Shown here: positions 1 through 11,066 of the stretch, piece after piece
Layout of the letters: the number at the start of each line of letters is the position of its first letter
Position numbering within the stretch: position 1 is the first letter of the stretch
Origin: Zeus faber
Lineage: Eukaryota > Chordata > Actinopteri > Zeiformes > Zeidae
Reading direction: 5' to 3'
NCBI GenBank assembly: GCA_960531495.1
Contig: OY482866.1
Span: 2,347,201 to 2,411,200 of the forward strand
Length of the DNA: 64,000 bases
Program-made: the position numbers and the translations under genes
The notes under the pieces: model-generated
Told to the model about the DNA's origin: nothing
The model's input: only the letters and a program-made list of their open reading frames with translations
The model's database searches: none

Positions 1-129
1 CGATGTTTGTTTTGAAGACTGCACCCACATCAAATAGGTCCGATAGTGCTATGTCAGTGTCCGCTTGCAGTCAATATAAACGGCTGTGACGATGACCGTG
101 CTAAATTCCCGGGAGAGGTAGAATGGACC
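1..129. other. unassigned left flank
   Basis: I see no gene here. The sequence precedes the point where similarity to the L1 3' UTR copy near 11640 begins. Confidence 0.3.
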
Positions 130-1760
130 ACGCACTCTCGGTGCGTGGGGCGCTTGTCGCTGAGGGGTCGGACTGTGGGTGGGAATGCCGTCTGCCTCCC
201 TCTGTTCTGTGGTCTGCTGGGGGCTGACCAGGGTCCTGATTGAGGTGCGGAGCTGCCCGGCATGGCGGAGGTGCATGGCGGGCCGCTCTGCACCCGAGGC
301 TGATCGCTGTAGGTTGGCTGCCACCCGGTACAGGAGGTGGGATGCTAGGGCATGGTCGGGTCCAGGGGGAGGGGATCAGCGTGGTTGCTCCCCGGCCTGC
401 TGCGCCCCTGCATCAATCTGGTCACGATTTGCCTATCTCTCCCTGTGTCAAAAGTCATACTCAGCACATACACCACACAATAGGCCTAGGGCTAGCAGGA
501 TGGGTGGGGTGCAAGCTATGAAGGTATGGATGCGGTGGGCAGCTGCCATCTTGCCTCTCATGCTCCTGCACCAGCGTGCTTCTCGTCGGTCCCAAAATTT
601 TAATCCCACTCATATTAGCTTAGAACACATACACTCGCACACAAATCCTCCTCCGAACAACACTCCACCATATCAGGGTCTGCTGGGCAGTGAGTGATTC
701 AGGTTCGACTTGCATGAAGGGCTCCCACCCCCAACCCCGCAATTTTAACTGTAATAGCCAACAGCACACATTGAGCACTGGGGTTTTCCGGGGAGGCGGG
801 TCCCTGGTGGGTCAGTGTGGGGGCACCCCCTGCTGGCTGGGCCCCCCTGCGGGCTGGGCTTGAGTCCTGGCGGCTTGTGCCTGGTGGCTTAAGGAGTGCT
901 ACGACCTGGCAGGGCTGCGGAGCACGCCACCGGGTCCCTTCCGGGACCTTTAGGGGGGCTACTTGCTGTTGTGGATGTGGGTTGGGGTTTGGGGGACAGC
1001 TGCCGGCTCGCCTGCAGGGCGGGAAGTTCAGGCGGGGTGTCGGTCTGTTGGTGCGGGGTCGGGATCCGCGTTCTGTGCCTGTGGCCACATCTTGTGCCTG
1101 CATTTGGGGGTGGGCTGTATGTGTGGACCCCTGGGGTCCCTGGGACTGGGTTATGCTCCTTGGGGCCGGGCATGGGGGTTGCTCCATGTCTCTCTGACTT
1201 CTCTGGGGTCCCAGTGGTCTGCTGTGGCCACTGTGGCAGACAGACAGACAGACAGACAGACAGACACACATGCAGGCAATCCCTTCACACACGCACACAC
1301 CTGCTTCGAGTGCACCCCAGCACCCTCCTTGTTGCATTCCTCTCCTTTCCTCCCTCATTTTCTGCCATAAGCATGACAGGAAAAGGCCATGTTTATGTTT
1401 TTACGTAAATGTTGTTTGGTTCTGTTTATTTCTCTCACCCGTGGTGATTCTCCCCCTCTTATAGTAGTGATCAGTTGTTTATACACCCAAACATGATAAA
1501 TTGTTCTCCAAAGAGGGGGGTTTGTGGTGGTTCTCTATAACCAAAAACTGTCATCTTGTCATCCTCCAGGTCATCTACAGGACAGGGTTATTGCAGCAGT
1601 ATTTGATGTTTAAGAATTAATAAAGAGTTACATTGCAGGTTGAGAACTTGAACTCCTCTTGCAGACTAACTCTGTCCTAGATGCAATGGCATACAAATCC
1701 TCTTTATTGAATGTCCAGCATGTTGACAGCACAGGTTAAAAAAAATAAAAATAAAAAATA
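130..1760 (+). mobile_element. L1-like LINE 3' UTR, copy A
   Basis: This GC-rich non-coding stretch matches, in order, the two halves of the 3' UTR lying at 11640-12131 and 17254-18840. Shared landmarks are the block around CCCCGCAATTT (about 735), the block ending in a CTCTCCTTTCCTCCCTCAT run (about 1340), the AATTAATAAAGAGTT block (about 1615) and the terminal ACTAACTCTGTCCTAGATG block (about 1670). It ends in an A-rich tail near 1736-1760, as expected of a 5'-truncated LINE. It lacks both the chromovirus and the SINE present in copy B, so it serves as an empty-site reference for both insertions. ORFs in it show no recognisable protein. Confidence 0.6.
1230..1295. repeat. (CAGA)n/(CA)n microsatellite
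   Basis: Roughly nine CAGA units followed by CA-rich sequence, inside L1 copy A. Confidence 0.9.
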
Positions 1761-1777
1761 GTGCCAGGTGCGACACC

Positions 1778-1939
1778 ATTTGAGGTTAAAACAAAGATTA
1801 GGTTGTGTGTACCATCCTCTGTCACAGGGAATGGTCATGAGTGAATGGAACACTAAATTAAAAAATAAACAAAATCTGTGCAAGTGCTAAATTGAACTGG
1901 GTAGATGCATTACCACTGGCATTAATGAGTTATCGCATG
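1778..1939 (+). pseudogene. ERV pol integrase fragment (copy 2, left part)
   Basis: The nucleotide sequence closely parallels 23958-24132 of the ERV farther right, including the stretch AAATTGAACTGGGTAGATGC. In the better copy this encodes the integrase core just after the third catalytic residue. Copy 2 has lost the reading frame through several small differences. It abuts the A-rich end of L1 copy A on the left and is cut by a SINE on the right. It is too short to function. Confidence 0.7.
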
Positions 1940-1942
1940 GAA

Positions 1943-2383
1943 GAAGAAGAAAGAAACAGTCTTTATGTATCACGCAACACACCACACTATAACACATGCT
2001 TGCACACACACACACACGCACATGCTTTGATGGTGGCCGGTGAAATGGATTCTCTGCTTTTGACCCATCCTGGCTTGTCCTTCCTCCGGGGGCTTAGCCA
2101 GGAGCAGTGGGCAGCATACGTGGACGCGCCCGGGGACCAGGTGATAAATGTCCATTGCTGGTCAGACAATGATGGGTGCATGTTTTTTTTTGGTGGGGGT
2201 CCTTACTGACGTGAGGTGGAGGAAACCCCATGTGAGCACGGGGAGAACATGCAAACTCCACACAGAAAGGCTCCTATTTGGGACATCACCCGCCGGAGCA
2301 CGGTGCCAACAGCGCCCCAGGCGGGAATCGAACCCAGGACCTTCTTGCTGTGAGGCAGCAGTGCAATGCACCGTGCTTCTAGG
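1943..2383 (-). mobile_element. tRNA-derived SINE, near full length
   Basis: On the minus strand it starts with a tRNA-like head: A-box-like GGCGCAGTGCATTG is degraded here, and the B box is GGTTCGATTCC. It continues through the body GTTTGCATGTTCTCCCCGTG and ends in a CA/TG-rich tail followed by a ...GATAAATAAAGACTG-like end. The same body occurs at 17646-18096 and 30338-30726. It resembles the DANA/V-SINE type of teleosts. It interrupts the ERV pol fragment, and 74 nt present in the other ERV copy (24133-24206) are missing at the junction. Confidence 0.85.
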
Positions 2384-2580
2384 ACCCTACAAAGGTCCAC
2401 CGCTGGAACAATTGGAAATGGAACCAAAAGATTATATCAGGAAACTAACTGCTATACATAAAGTGATATTCCAACAGGAGAAACTCAGGGTTCCAGAGCC
2501 CGAGGAATAGCCAGTAATGGGGCTGGAACCAGTTGACCTGGTTTACCTGAGAGTCTTCAGGTGACTGTGGAACGGGCCAA
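2384..2580 (+). pseudogene. ERV pol C-terminal fragment (copy 2, right part)
   Basis: The sequence matches 24207-24400 of the ERV, including the stretch encoding the segment after the integrase core (GTTCCAGAGCCCGAGGA versus GTACCAGAACCAGAAGA). An early TAG at about 2508 closes the frame. It continues the 1778-1939 fragment on the far side of the SINE. Confidence 0.7.
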
Positions 2581-3345
2581 GGAGGGAGGGTCCCTAAAAG
2601 GGACCAGAGAGCCTGAGACCAGTCCAGGGCAAGGAGAGCCCCCGGAAGGAACGAGCCCAATCCCCAGGCTCTGATCGTACTCAGGCTGCTGACGATCAGC
2701 TGCGGACCCTGGTGGATTCTATCAGCCCAAAGGGATGACTGTGGAGGATGTCCGAATGAGGACCTCACCACCATTAACATGGACGACTTGGCCTGACAAC
2801 ACAACGATGCAAAAGGAGGGTGACTATAAGCCACCCCAAGCCACAGCAGCTTCAAGGAGAGAACTGTTATTAAGATACAAGAGAGTGGTAGCACAGACAG
2901 CAGGAAAAGCAGCTGGAATACTTACACAGATCCCAGCACAGCTGCCTCAGGAAGTCATGCAATCTGTTGCAGTACATGAATAAGGAACAGAGAGGAAACC
3001 ATGTGTTTTGGGCGAAAGATCCAATAAGAAATTTAGAGGCGATAGCTGATCTTGGGTATTACATGACTATAAGGGTAGTAGACGGACAATGGGATGTATG
3101 GTCAGAAGGGCTTGGGCAGGTGCAGACACAACACTTATATACTGGTGAGTAGATCAGGATACTAGGATGGTAGTGTGGAAATCCAGGCGGAGTGGACAGT
3201 CCCGGCCAGGGAAGTAACTACTCCCGGAGTCACTATAGCAAACACCACCTCTCCTACAAATGAGATAGGAGATGGATGGTCGGAATCCATGAGGAAAAAG
3301 ATAAATAATTGGTTTGGTTCGGTAGTCAAGTCAAGTCAAGGGCAA
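2581..3345 (+). other. probable ERV remnant downstream of pol (copy 2)
   Basis: The first part, to about 2610, still tracks the ERV pol end. Beyond that I find short ORFs of 60-80 residues (2735-2983, 2967-3152, 3175-3381) with no motif I can name. The position fits an env-side segment, but I could not align it with the env at 24602-27037. It could also be unrelated. Confidence 0.3.
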
Positions 3346-3394
3346 CACAATGCACTTTACAAAGAAATACAATCAAAATAAGATCATAGTTGTC

Positions 3395-4040
3395 AGCTGA
3401 ACATTCAAAAGAATTCCCCAACAAAAGCAGCAGCAACAACAACAGAAACAGCGAAAACAGCAACAAAAGCAACTACAACCGCAGTAGAAACATTAGCAAC
3501 AACAGCAGCAGCAACAACAGAAATCAACAGCAACATCAACAGCAGCAGCCACAACAACAACAGCTGCAGCAGCAACAACAAAACCAACAGCAAAAACAGC
3601 AGCAACAGCAGCAACAACAACATCAGCAACAGCAACAACAGCAGCAGCAGTACCAGCAATAGCAGCAGCTACAGAAAAAACAACAGCAACATCAGCAACA
3701 AAAACAGCAGCAAGAACAACAGCAGCAGCAACATAGCAACAACAGCAGCAGCAGAAACAGAAACAACAGAAACAACAACGGAAAAAGCAGCAACAACAGA
3801 AACAACAGCAACAACAGCAACAACAGAAACAGCAGCAACAGTAGAAACATAAATAGCAACAGAAACAGAAACAACATAAACAAACAAACAACTACAGCGG
3901 GTCAACAGAAACAGCACATCAGCAGCAACAAATGAGACAACAACAGAAACAACAACAGAAACAACAACAACAGCAGCAGCAACAGAAAAAACAACAGCAA
4001 AAACAACTCCAATATCACCAGCAAGAACAAGCGCTAATCA
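3395..4040 (+). repeat. CAG/CAA/GAA-rich compound trinucleotide array
   Basis: About 650 bp made almost only of CAG, CAA and AAACAG/AAACAA words with occasional TAG and ATC interruptions. One frame yields an Asn/Gln/Ser-rich ORF (3390-3662) and the opposite strand yields Leu/Val/Cys-rich ORFs. These are by-products of the composition. The array starts just after a GTCAAGTCAAGTCAAG motif at about 3325 that is common in fish interspersed repeats. Confidence 0.9.
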
Positions 4041-4395
4041 AGTGCTAGCCAAGCCAAAGTCCACGTTCGAAAATCCCCAAAATAGTTCAGAAGAGAGTCA
4101 AAGCCAGGAAATAGTAAGGATATCACAGTGCGAACAATCAGAAATCCCGAATCAAAATCAGGTAAAGTTGGGAAACGATTCAAGTAACACACACACAAAG
4201 ACGTCATCGGAACCGGAAGCTGGTAGCTCTCACCGAAAAAATGAAATTTCAACAGTGTGCACCATCTCATCTCAATCCAGTCAGGGTGCTTGAATTAGCA
4301 CCCGTAAATTACGGGTCAATTTTTCATTCAAACCTTGGGAGAGAGATCCTTTTGACTCTCTCACTCTGAAAACACACCCTGTGTTATGATCCTCT
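4041..4395 (+). other. non-repetitive island between CAG arrays
   Basis: An 83-residue Ser/Gln/Asn-rich ORF (4042-4293) is open here, but no domain is recognisable. It is followed by ordinary sequence up to the motif CTGTAATCTCACAACAG, where the next array begins. It may be part of the ERV remnant to the left. Confidence 0.3.
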
Positions 4396-4607
4396 CACTG
4401 TAATCTCACAACAGAAACAACAACAGCAGCAGCAGCAGCAGCAGCAACAGAAACGACAATAACAGCAACAACAGCAGCAGCAAAACAATCAGCAACAACA
4501 GAAACAACAGCAGCAACAGCAACCGCTGAAACAACAGATACAACAACAGAAACAACAGCAGCAACAACAGAAACAGCAGCACTAACCCGTAATCTCACAA
4601 CATAGAG

Positions 4608-4634
<27 letters not shown>
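4396..4634 (+). repeat. second CAG/CAA array ending in (AC)n
   Basis: CAG/CAA/GAAACAA words run to about 4582, then the phrase GTAATCTCACAACATAGAG and an (AC)n tract. The same order recurs in the next module. Confidence 0.9.
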
Positions 4635-4639
<5 letters not shown>

Positions 4640-4641
<2 letters not shown>

Positions 4642-5056
4642 AACAACAACAAAAAAAATTACAACAGCAGTAGCAACAACAGCAGCAACAGAAACAACAA
4701 CAGCAGCAGTAACAACAACAACAACACCAGTTGCAGCAACAGCAGCAACAATAGTAACCACAACAGAAAGAACAACAGAAAGAACCGAAACAGCAGCAAC
4801 AGTAACCACAGCACCAACAGAGACAACAACAGAAACAGCAGCAACAACAGAAAAAACAGCAACAAAAGAAACAGCAGCAACAGCAGAAACAACAGAAACA
4901 GCAGCGAAAAATGTCTGCGCAATCATAAGAACAGTCAGTGCAGAATAAACAGATTTCACAGCAAACAGAGCACACGTACAAATCTCACAGCAAACAGAGG
5001 ACACACACAAATCTCACAACATAGAGAACACACACACACACACACACACACACAGA
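4640..5056 (+). repeat. third CAG/CAA array ending in (AC)n
   Basis: CAG/CAA/GAAACAG words run to about 4910. Three variants of a phrase ATCTCACA(G/A)CA(A/T)A follow, then CATAGAGAACACAC and (AC)n. It looks like a duplicated module of 4396-4634. Confidence 0.85.
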
Positions 5057-5069
5057 AGTCAGTCATAGA

Positions 5070-5695
5070 CTATAGTGAACAGCAAGGTTTTTAACCTGCT
5101 TTTAAAAAGTGTTGAGTGTGGGGGCCTCTCATGGTCCTCCGGCAGGGGCACTTTGGGCATAGATACAGAAGGCAGCCTCCCCTGCTTTAGAGTTAGTGGA
5201 CCTGAGAGCCTGTGGACCTGAGAGTTCTTGCTTGTTCGTGTATAATTAGCAATTATTTTATATACTGAGGGGCAAGGCCATTAATAGCTTTATATACAAG
5301 TAGCAGAATCTTCAAATCAATTTGAACAGGGAGCCAATGTAGAGATCTAAGAACAGGTGTGATGTGTTCAAACTTTTTTTCTCTTTGTCCCAGTGAGAAT
5401 GTGTGCAGCCGCATTTTGGATTAACCATAGCCGCTGAACAGCTGATTTCGGGGGGGGGGGGTGAATAGGCCATTACGGTAGTGCAATCTACTCGTTATGA
5501 GTGCATGGATTCATTTTTCAGGGTCTGCTTTTAACCAGTAGCCGCTTAATTTTGAAATGTTTTTTCGATGGTAGAAGGCTGATTTTGTGATGTGATTGAT
5601 ATGGCTATAAAAATTTAGATTGGTGTCTATTATAACACCCAGATTTCTGGCTTCATTCTTGCTCTCCAGAGAGAGAATTAAGATGAGCTGCAATT
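5070..5695 (-). mobile_element. LINE fragment, RT C-terminal side (minus strand)
   Basis: The minus-strand ORF at 5511-5693 contains the block ARNLGVIIDTNLNF followed by HINHITKSAFYH, typical of the region after the reverse transcriptase palm in jockey/CR1-like LINEs of fish. The stretch around 5095-5110 reads on the minus strand like the usual LINE ORF2 end (STLFKSRLKT-like, frame broken). The 300 bp between are repeat-like but I could not assign them. A G run lies at 5450-5461. Confidence 0.5.
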
Positions 5696-5699
5696 TTCT

Positions 5700-5905
5700 G
5701 TCTCTGACATGTACCGACGACCGTACGTTTTATCAGACAAAGGAGGTTTAACGGGTGTTTCGGTGGAGGATATTAGTGAGCGTGAGGTTCCCGAATCAAC
5801 GAGAAAGGTTAATTTGTGACTTAAAATATGTAAATCAAAGGTTGGGAAACTCGACAACGGCATTCTTATACATTGACGTGTGTATTTTTTCTGTACTTTT
5901 ATCAT
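5700..5905 (-). pseudogene. ERV protease start, fragment
   Basis: The minus-strand reading frame contains LTFLVDSGTSRSLIS, the active-site region (Asp-Ser-Gly) of a retroviral aspartic protease with the usual hydrophobic lead-in. Protease cleaves the Gag and Gag-Pol polyproteins. Only about 40 residues after the active site remain before the sequence passes into the LINE fragment at about 5700, so the flap and the rest of pol are gone. It lies downstream of the gag remnant on the same strand, the normal retroviral order. Confidence 0.6.
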
Positions 5906-6059
5906 CCGGTGTAATTGAGTGTGTGTGGGTGCAATTCACAATATTCACATTTGTGTGTGTATGTGTACGTCACCTGATCAGGGTGAGCAGAGCCATGGCT
6001 TAGGTCATTACCTGGGGTCCCCTCCTCCCGGCGTCAACTCTGATATTGTCCGGACTTCC

Positions 6060-6300
6060 CTGTTTGACCCCAGTTGCCCTGTGGTCATCTCTGTGGCAGC
6101 ATGGAACACTCGCGTGCCAAGTCTCCTTCCTGGCTGCAGCGATAGCAGGTGTTGCAGCCTATGTTGGGACTTCCTCGGCCTCTGCGATTGAGACGGCTTC
6201 CAAGGAATCCTCCACCTCGTTGGATCTGGCCTGAGGTGTTTTGCTGAGGCCCTGATGGACCTTGCTGACCTGGGCGATTATGGGCCTCTGGGTCTGGGAC
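6060..6300 (-). pseudogene. ERV nucleocapsid region with altered zinc knuckle
   Basis: Minus-strand codons at 6107-6146 give CYRCSQEGDLAREC. The spacing is that of a retroviral CX2CX4HX4C zinc knuckle, but Asp stands where the zinc-binding His should be. Stops and frame changes surround it. Its place between the gag ORF (6301-6790) and the protease (5700-5905) fits nucleocapsid, which packages genomic RNA. Confidence 0.55.
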
Positions 6301-6790
6301 TCACGTTGTTTCTTTTGATCTTGTTTGTGATCTTTGCCCCTTTGTGTGTCTCATAGGCGTGTTCAGCGTGGAGGATGGTGTCAGCAAGGGTCGCCGTCTT
6401 CCAGGTAACAAACTAATGTCACCGAGTGGGAACATCAGTCCGTTCATGAATGCGGACCGTAGATGAGTCTCATATGGTGTCAGGGAAGGTGCCTCCATGT
6501 TTTTAGGTTTCACCAGTCCACTGTGGTTGTGGAAAACAATTTCCAGGCGTCCGGCGTAGGCTTGTGGTGTCTCGTCGTTGTCACTGTCAAGGTCGACCAC
6601 TGGTATATCTGCGTTGATGATGTTAGGCTCGATGTTAAGGACGAGGTTGGGTGGATGATTTGTAGGTTGACGCCCTACGGGAGGATGGGAGTCCAGGTCA
6701 AGATCCAGGGGAGTTCCGGCCGGAAACATAGGATACAAAGAAGTACATTGATTAGCATCATATGGTGGTGGTGCTGATGGTTTCAACATT
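6301..6790 (-). pseudogene. ERV gag fragment with PPPY late-domain motif
   Basis: A 162-residue minus-strand ORF begins near an APPPYD motif, the Nedd4-type late-domain motif by which Gag recruits the ESCRT budding machinery. An acidic linker (DLDSDNDE) and a stretch QAYAGRLEIVFHNHSG follow, then a basic end. The ORF is a remnant of the region between matrix and nucleocapsid; a full Gag would be several times longer. Upstream sequence (6791-7000) keeps a coiled, Lys/Glu-rich reading broken by stops. Confidence 0.5.
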
Positions 6791-7774
6791 CCCTGTCCCT
6801 TTTCCTGGCCCTGTCTCTTTCCCTAGTCTTCATCTATCTGTCCCTTTTCCTCTCCCTACTTCTTTTCTCTATTATTAGCTTCCTCTATCCACTCTCAAAA
6901 GGCCCACCAATCAGCCTTGTACTTCCTCTTTTTCTTTTCTCTGTCTTGCAATCTAACTTGAAGCTTCTGGAGCTGATTTAGACTGACGCTTCCTCCTGTG
7001 GGAAAACCTAAGCTTTCCCATTCTACCAAACTTATCATTGTTCTTTCATCTTTTCCCTTCATACCTTTTGTAGTGCTTTACTCTTACTGGTACCCATTGT
7101 GAAATTCAGTTAACAGTCCCAGACTGCACTCTATACGTCTATTAGACCGGTGAGGGTGAAGGTGAGCAATTCCTTTAGCTTCCAAAGCTACCTTTAACAG
7201 TCCAAGATTGCTCTTTATTATTGATTATTATTATTTATTTATTTTTACTTCATGATTGCCTGTTAACCTGGGGATTTCCTTTTTGTCAATTGATGTTTCC
7301 TTATTCTCCCTTTTTATCTATTTCATGTACTTATTACAGTCTAAATAGAGAATCAATTCTATTTCATGCACTTTATGGTTTCAATAGAACTGTAGAAACC
7401 ACATTTCATTTCACGTACCCTTCGGTCTTATTAGAAGTTAACATAGTCGTCACTATATTTCCACTTTTCTTCGAAACCTCGGCTAAAAATTTGAGAATAA
7501 AACAACCAATGTCTTCACTTTAGGAAAATCCGTTGGTATTTGGATCATAAAATAAATTCTGAATATTATATATTTTTAAATTTAGAATTTGAAGATTTAT
7601 TTCAAACACTTTGCACAACATCTGTCTTACCCCGCTCTCAGGAACGTAGAACGAGGCCACGCCCCGTAGTCCCACTGAAGGACGGTCCTCCAAACGAGCG
7701 TTTTAATGTATGCCAGCTCTGTCATTGATGGTCCCCCTGGTCGCAGCTCGATCCTGTTCCGTGATGCCAGATTA
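6791..7774 (-). other. ERV 5' gag remnant, leader and primer-binding region
   Basis: From about 7000 to 6791 the minus strand reads a broken, highly charged coiled segment (QVRLQDREKKKRKYKADWW) that fits the N-terminal part of gag. From 7000 to 7750 I see no protein. At 7750-7772, next to the LTR, the minus strand reads TCTGGCATCACGGAACAGG, placed where a tRNA primer-binding site belongs. The tRNA was not identified. Confidence 0.4.
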
Positions 7775-8162
7775 TGTTACAGAAATTAAAGGGTCGCTTT
7801 AATCTGCAGTTTGTCAGTCGGTGGTTTTAAATAAAGAGGCAGACAGACGCTGCTTTTTAGTTGTACAAGGGTCGGGTCAGAGATGTGCTCTCGAGCAGCT
7901 CTCTGAGTATAACCGTTTATTTTAGGGAGTCAGAAATAATATATGGTCAGTTCGACGTCACAGATAAAGAGAATTTACAGTCAGCTCAACCTCACAGGTA
8001 CAGAGAATAATTGGTCAGGTCAAAATAGGGCAAGCTTTGACGATGGGGCAAGCTTTTTGGCAGGAACCCAAGGGAGAACACAATCTAATCTAGGTAGTGT
8101 AAGGTGTGAAAGAATTAACCTTGTGTGCTGATATATACTGTAGGTATGTTACTGGTGCTACA
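7775..8162 (-). mobile_element. LTR of the minus-strand ERV (5' LTR)
   Basis: The segment is bounded by TGTAGCACC and TTCTGTAACA on the minus strand, i.e. TG...CA ends, and is 388 bp long. It contains CCTAAAATAAACGG, a possible poly(A) or TATA region. It sits directly upstream (minus strand) of the primer-binding-like motif and gag remnant. No partner LTR is in the window, so the exact ends are inferred. Confidence 0.5.
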
Positions 8163-9029
8163 CTAAGTTGTGTTCATTATGTGTGTGCTATGGAATCGAC
8201 CTTTTCTTAACAAGTAACTCTGCACTGTCCAAAATCACTAATCCAGAAATCCACCTTATTGTAATTTCCGATCACGGGACGATTAGTTTCAACCTGATAA
8301 ATGAAACAAACCGGAACCCTCCCGGAAGGTGGCGGTTTAACACCTCACTTTTGACAGATAAAGAAATTAATCATTTCTTTTCAAGAGAATGGACTTCCTT
8401 CATTGAACTGAATGACTCCCCAGAAATATCACCATCCTTACTTTGGGAAACAGCTAAGGCTGTTCTAAGAGGTAGTATTATTTTAATCTCCACTCACAAG
8501 AAAAAGAAAGGACAAGAATGCCAAAATAAACTTGAACAGCGAGTAAAGGAGTTGCATTCCCAACAAGCCCGCTCATCTTCTGAGCAAATCCGAAATGAGA
8601 TCAGGACAATTACATCTCAACTTGAAACTATCATCCATCAAAAGACACAATTGCTTATGACACGAACAAGAGCCAATTATTTTGAATTCAATGACAAATC
8701 AGGTAAATTTCTTGCCAATCAATTGAAAAGTGATAGAGAAAAATCACTTATTACAGCCATCAAAGATTCACAGGGTAGAATAACCTTTCTCTGCACGACA
8801 TCAATAACATATTTAGAGACTTTGATAGAACCTATATCACTCGGATAATGAATCGAAAATATCAAACATTCACTCATTCCTTGATGATATCGACCTTCCT
8901 AAACTTTCGACGGAGCCGGCTACCACCTTAGATCAACCACTTACTCTTGTAGAACTCAGGAAAGCCTTCTTCTCCATGCCCAACAATAAATCACCTGAAT
9001 CAGATGGCTACCCAGTGGAATTTTATAAA

Positions 9030-9080
9030 CACGGTGGCGCAGTGCATTGCTGCCTCACAGCAAGAATGTCCTGGGTTTGA
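9030..9080 (+). mobile_element. SINE head fragment within L1 ORF2
   Basis: CACGGTGGCGCAGTGCATTG followed by CTGCCTCACAGCAAGAA and a decayed B box matches the first 55 bp of the SINE at 17646. It replaces part of the L1 fingers domain. Confidence 0.75.
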
Positions 9081-10984
9081 AAAAGTAATATCATTTATAA
9101 TTCACCCAGATCAAACAGGCTTTGTCAAAGGCAGACACTCATCCAGCAATATGCGTCGTTTATTCAGTCTGATGAGCGTATCTAAAAGGAACAACTTTAA
9201 TACTATTATTGCCTCTTTGGATGCTGAAAAAACATTTGATAGAGTGAATTGGACATATCTCTTTTCAATCCTCAACAAATTTGGCTTTGGAGAGTCCCTC
9301 ATTCAATGGATCAGAATCCTCTACAACTCTCCATCTGCTTCTGTCATCACCAATGGTTACACCTCACAGCGTTTCACTCTACAATGCGGCACAAGACAAG
9401 GATGTCCGCTCTCCCCTTTACTATTCGCCATCTTTATTGAACCCCTCGCGGCGACTATCCGTCAAAACAGTAATATTGTAGGCATACAAACAGGAAACTC
9501 TGTTCACAAAATCAGTTTGTATGCAGACGATATCCTACTGTACATAAGGAACCCAATATCATCCCTACCGGAGGTGTTCTTATATCTAAATTCTCAGCTA
9601 TCTCAGACTATTTAATAAATTGGACTAAAACCACAGTCTTACCACTCACTGGGGGGGATTGTAATGCTGCAACCCAGAAAAGTCACTTAACCATCACAAC
9701 GGGCAATATTAGATACCTTGGTATTGATATCTCCCCCAATCTATCAGATTTGTTTACCCTTAACTTCACTCCATTGCTCAAATCCATCGAAGAAGACCTA
9801 ATTCATTGGAACAACCTACCCATCTCACTAATTGGTAGGATAGCAGCAGTGAAAATATACTTCCAAAAATAAACTAGATATTTTCAATGACCCCAGTGCA
9901 ACCAACAGTACATTGGTTTAATACTCTCGACTCAATAGTCAACAAATTTTATTGGAAATACAAGAAACCGAGAATTAAACTAGCAACACTACAGAAAAAC
10001 AAAGACTGTAGAGGCCTAGCAGCCCCAAACTTTAGATACTACTATCGAACAAACCATCTTCAATTTATATAATTATAAACTGGTTACAACCAGAGCAACA
10101 ATTGGCCCATGGATGGCGAGACATTGAACAATCTGAATGTCAGGAGTTATCATTATCCAATCACCCATTCCTTACTGAATCTATAAGTAAACATAATTGC
10201 TTTAAAAACCCACTTATCGCAACAACTCTGTCAGCCTGGTGGAAATTCCTCAAGCTCAGTGGTCACACTCTATCTCCAAACAAATTCATGCCAATCTGGC
10301 ACAACACAGATTTCTTGGTTAAAAAGACAAGGAATTACTCATCTGGAACACATTTTTGAAAACAATTTGCTTATAGTCTTCCCAACTTTGACTCAAAGGT
10401 TTAATTATCGGTGGCCACGGCTTCCTTCAATTCCTTCAATTACAGCAGTCTCCAAAAGTTAAAATCAAATTGATGAATTACATCCTACAACCACCTGAAA
10501 TGATTGAACATCTCACTCATATCGGTCACTTGAAAAATCCCTTTTCCAGAATATACAAACTTTTATTAAAAATAGACGACACCTTATCTTTACCTACAAT
10601 GACATGGGAAAGAGACCTTGCTGTTCCCACCGATATCAACCTGTGGAAGCGTATTTGAAACAACACCTTTTCTATGACCCGCAACTCCAAAATGCAACTC
10701 ATCCAATACAAGATTTTGCACAGAGCTCATATCACGGAGCACAAAATGTTCAAAATGGGTTTTGTGGATGAAGACATTTGCTCCCATTGTTCCCTTAATA
10801 CCAGAGATGACTACTTTCATGCCTTCTAGCTCTGCCCACCTATCCTAGCATTCTGGACCAACATCACCAGAAGCTATCAACTCTTCTGGGTTGCAGCATT
10901 CCATTCTCCCCGTCTATATGTCTTCTCGGTGGACTCTCCTCAGTCGACCCACCATTGAAACACCTCCATCCCATTTTGATCGCC

Positions 10985-11066
10985 TTAATCACCGGGTGTC
11001 ATGACATTTCACTGCATATATGTACAACCGTATGTGTATGTATGTGACAAATAATCTCTTGAACTT
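10985..11066 (+). mobile_element. LINE 3' tail fragment within L1 ORF2
   Basis: The block CATTTCACTGCATATATGTA...TGTATGTGACAAATAA with a (CTTGAA)-type end matches the 3' tail at 53160-53262 and, inverted, 60771-60890. It separates two L1 ORF2 segments. Confidence 0.7.

Noticed and set aside
3390..3917. Gln/Asn-rich and poly-Leu/Val/Cys ORFs on both strands
   Set aside because: They arise from CAG/CAA trinucleotide composition. No start context, domain or conservation is visible.
9004..9615. Stand-alone reverse transcriptase gene
   Set aside because: It is the RT core of a decayed LINE; flanking pieces of the same ORF2 lie on both sides.
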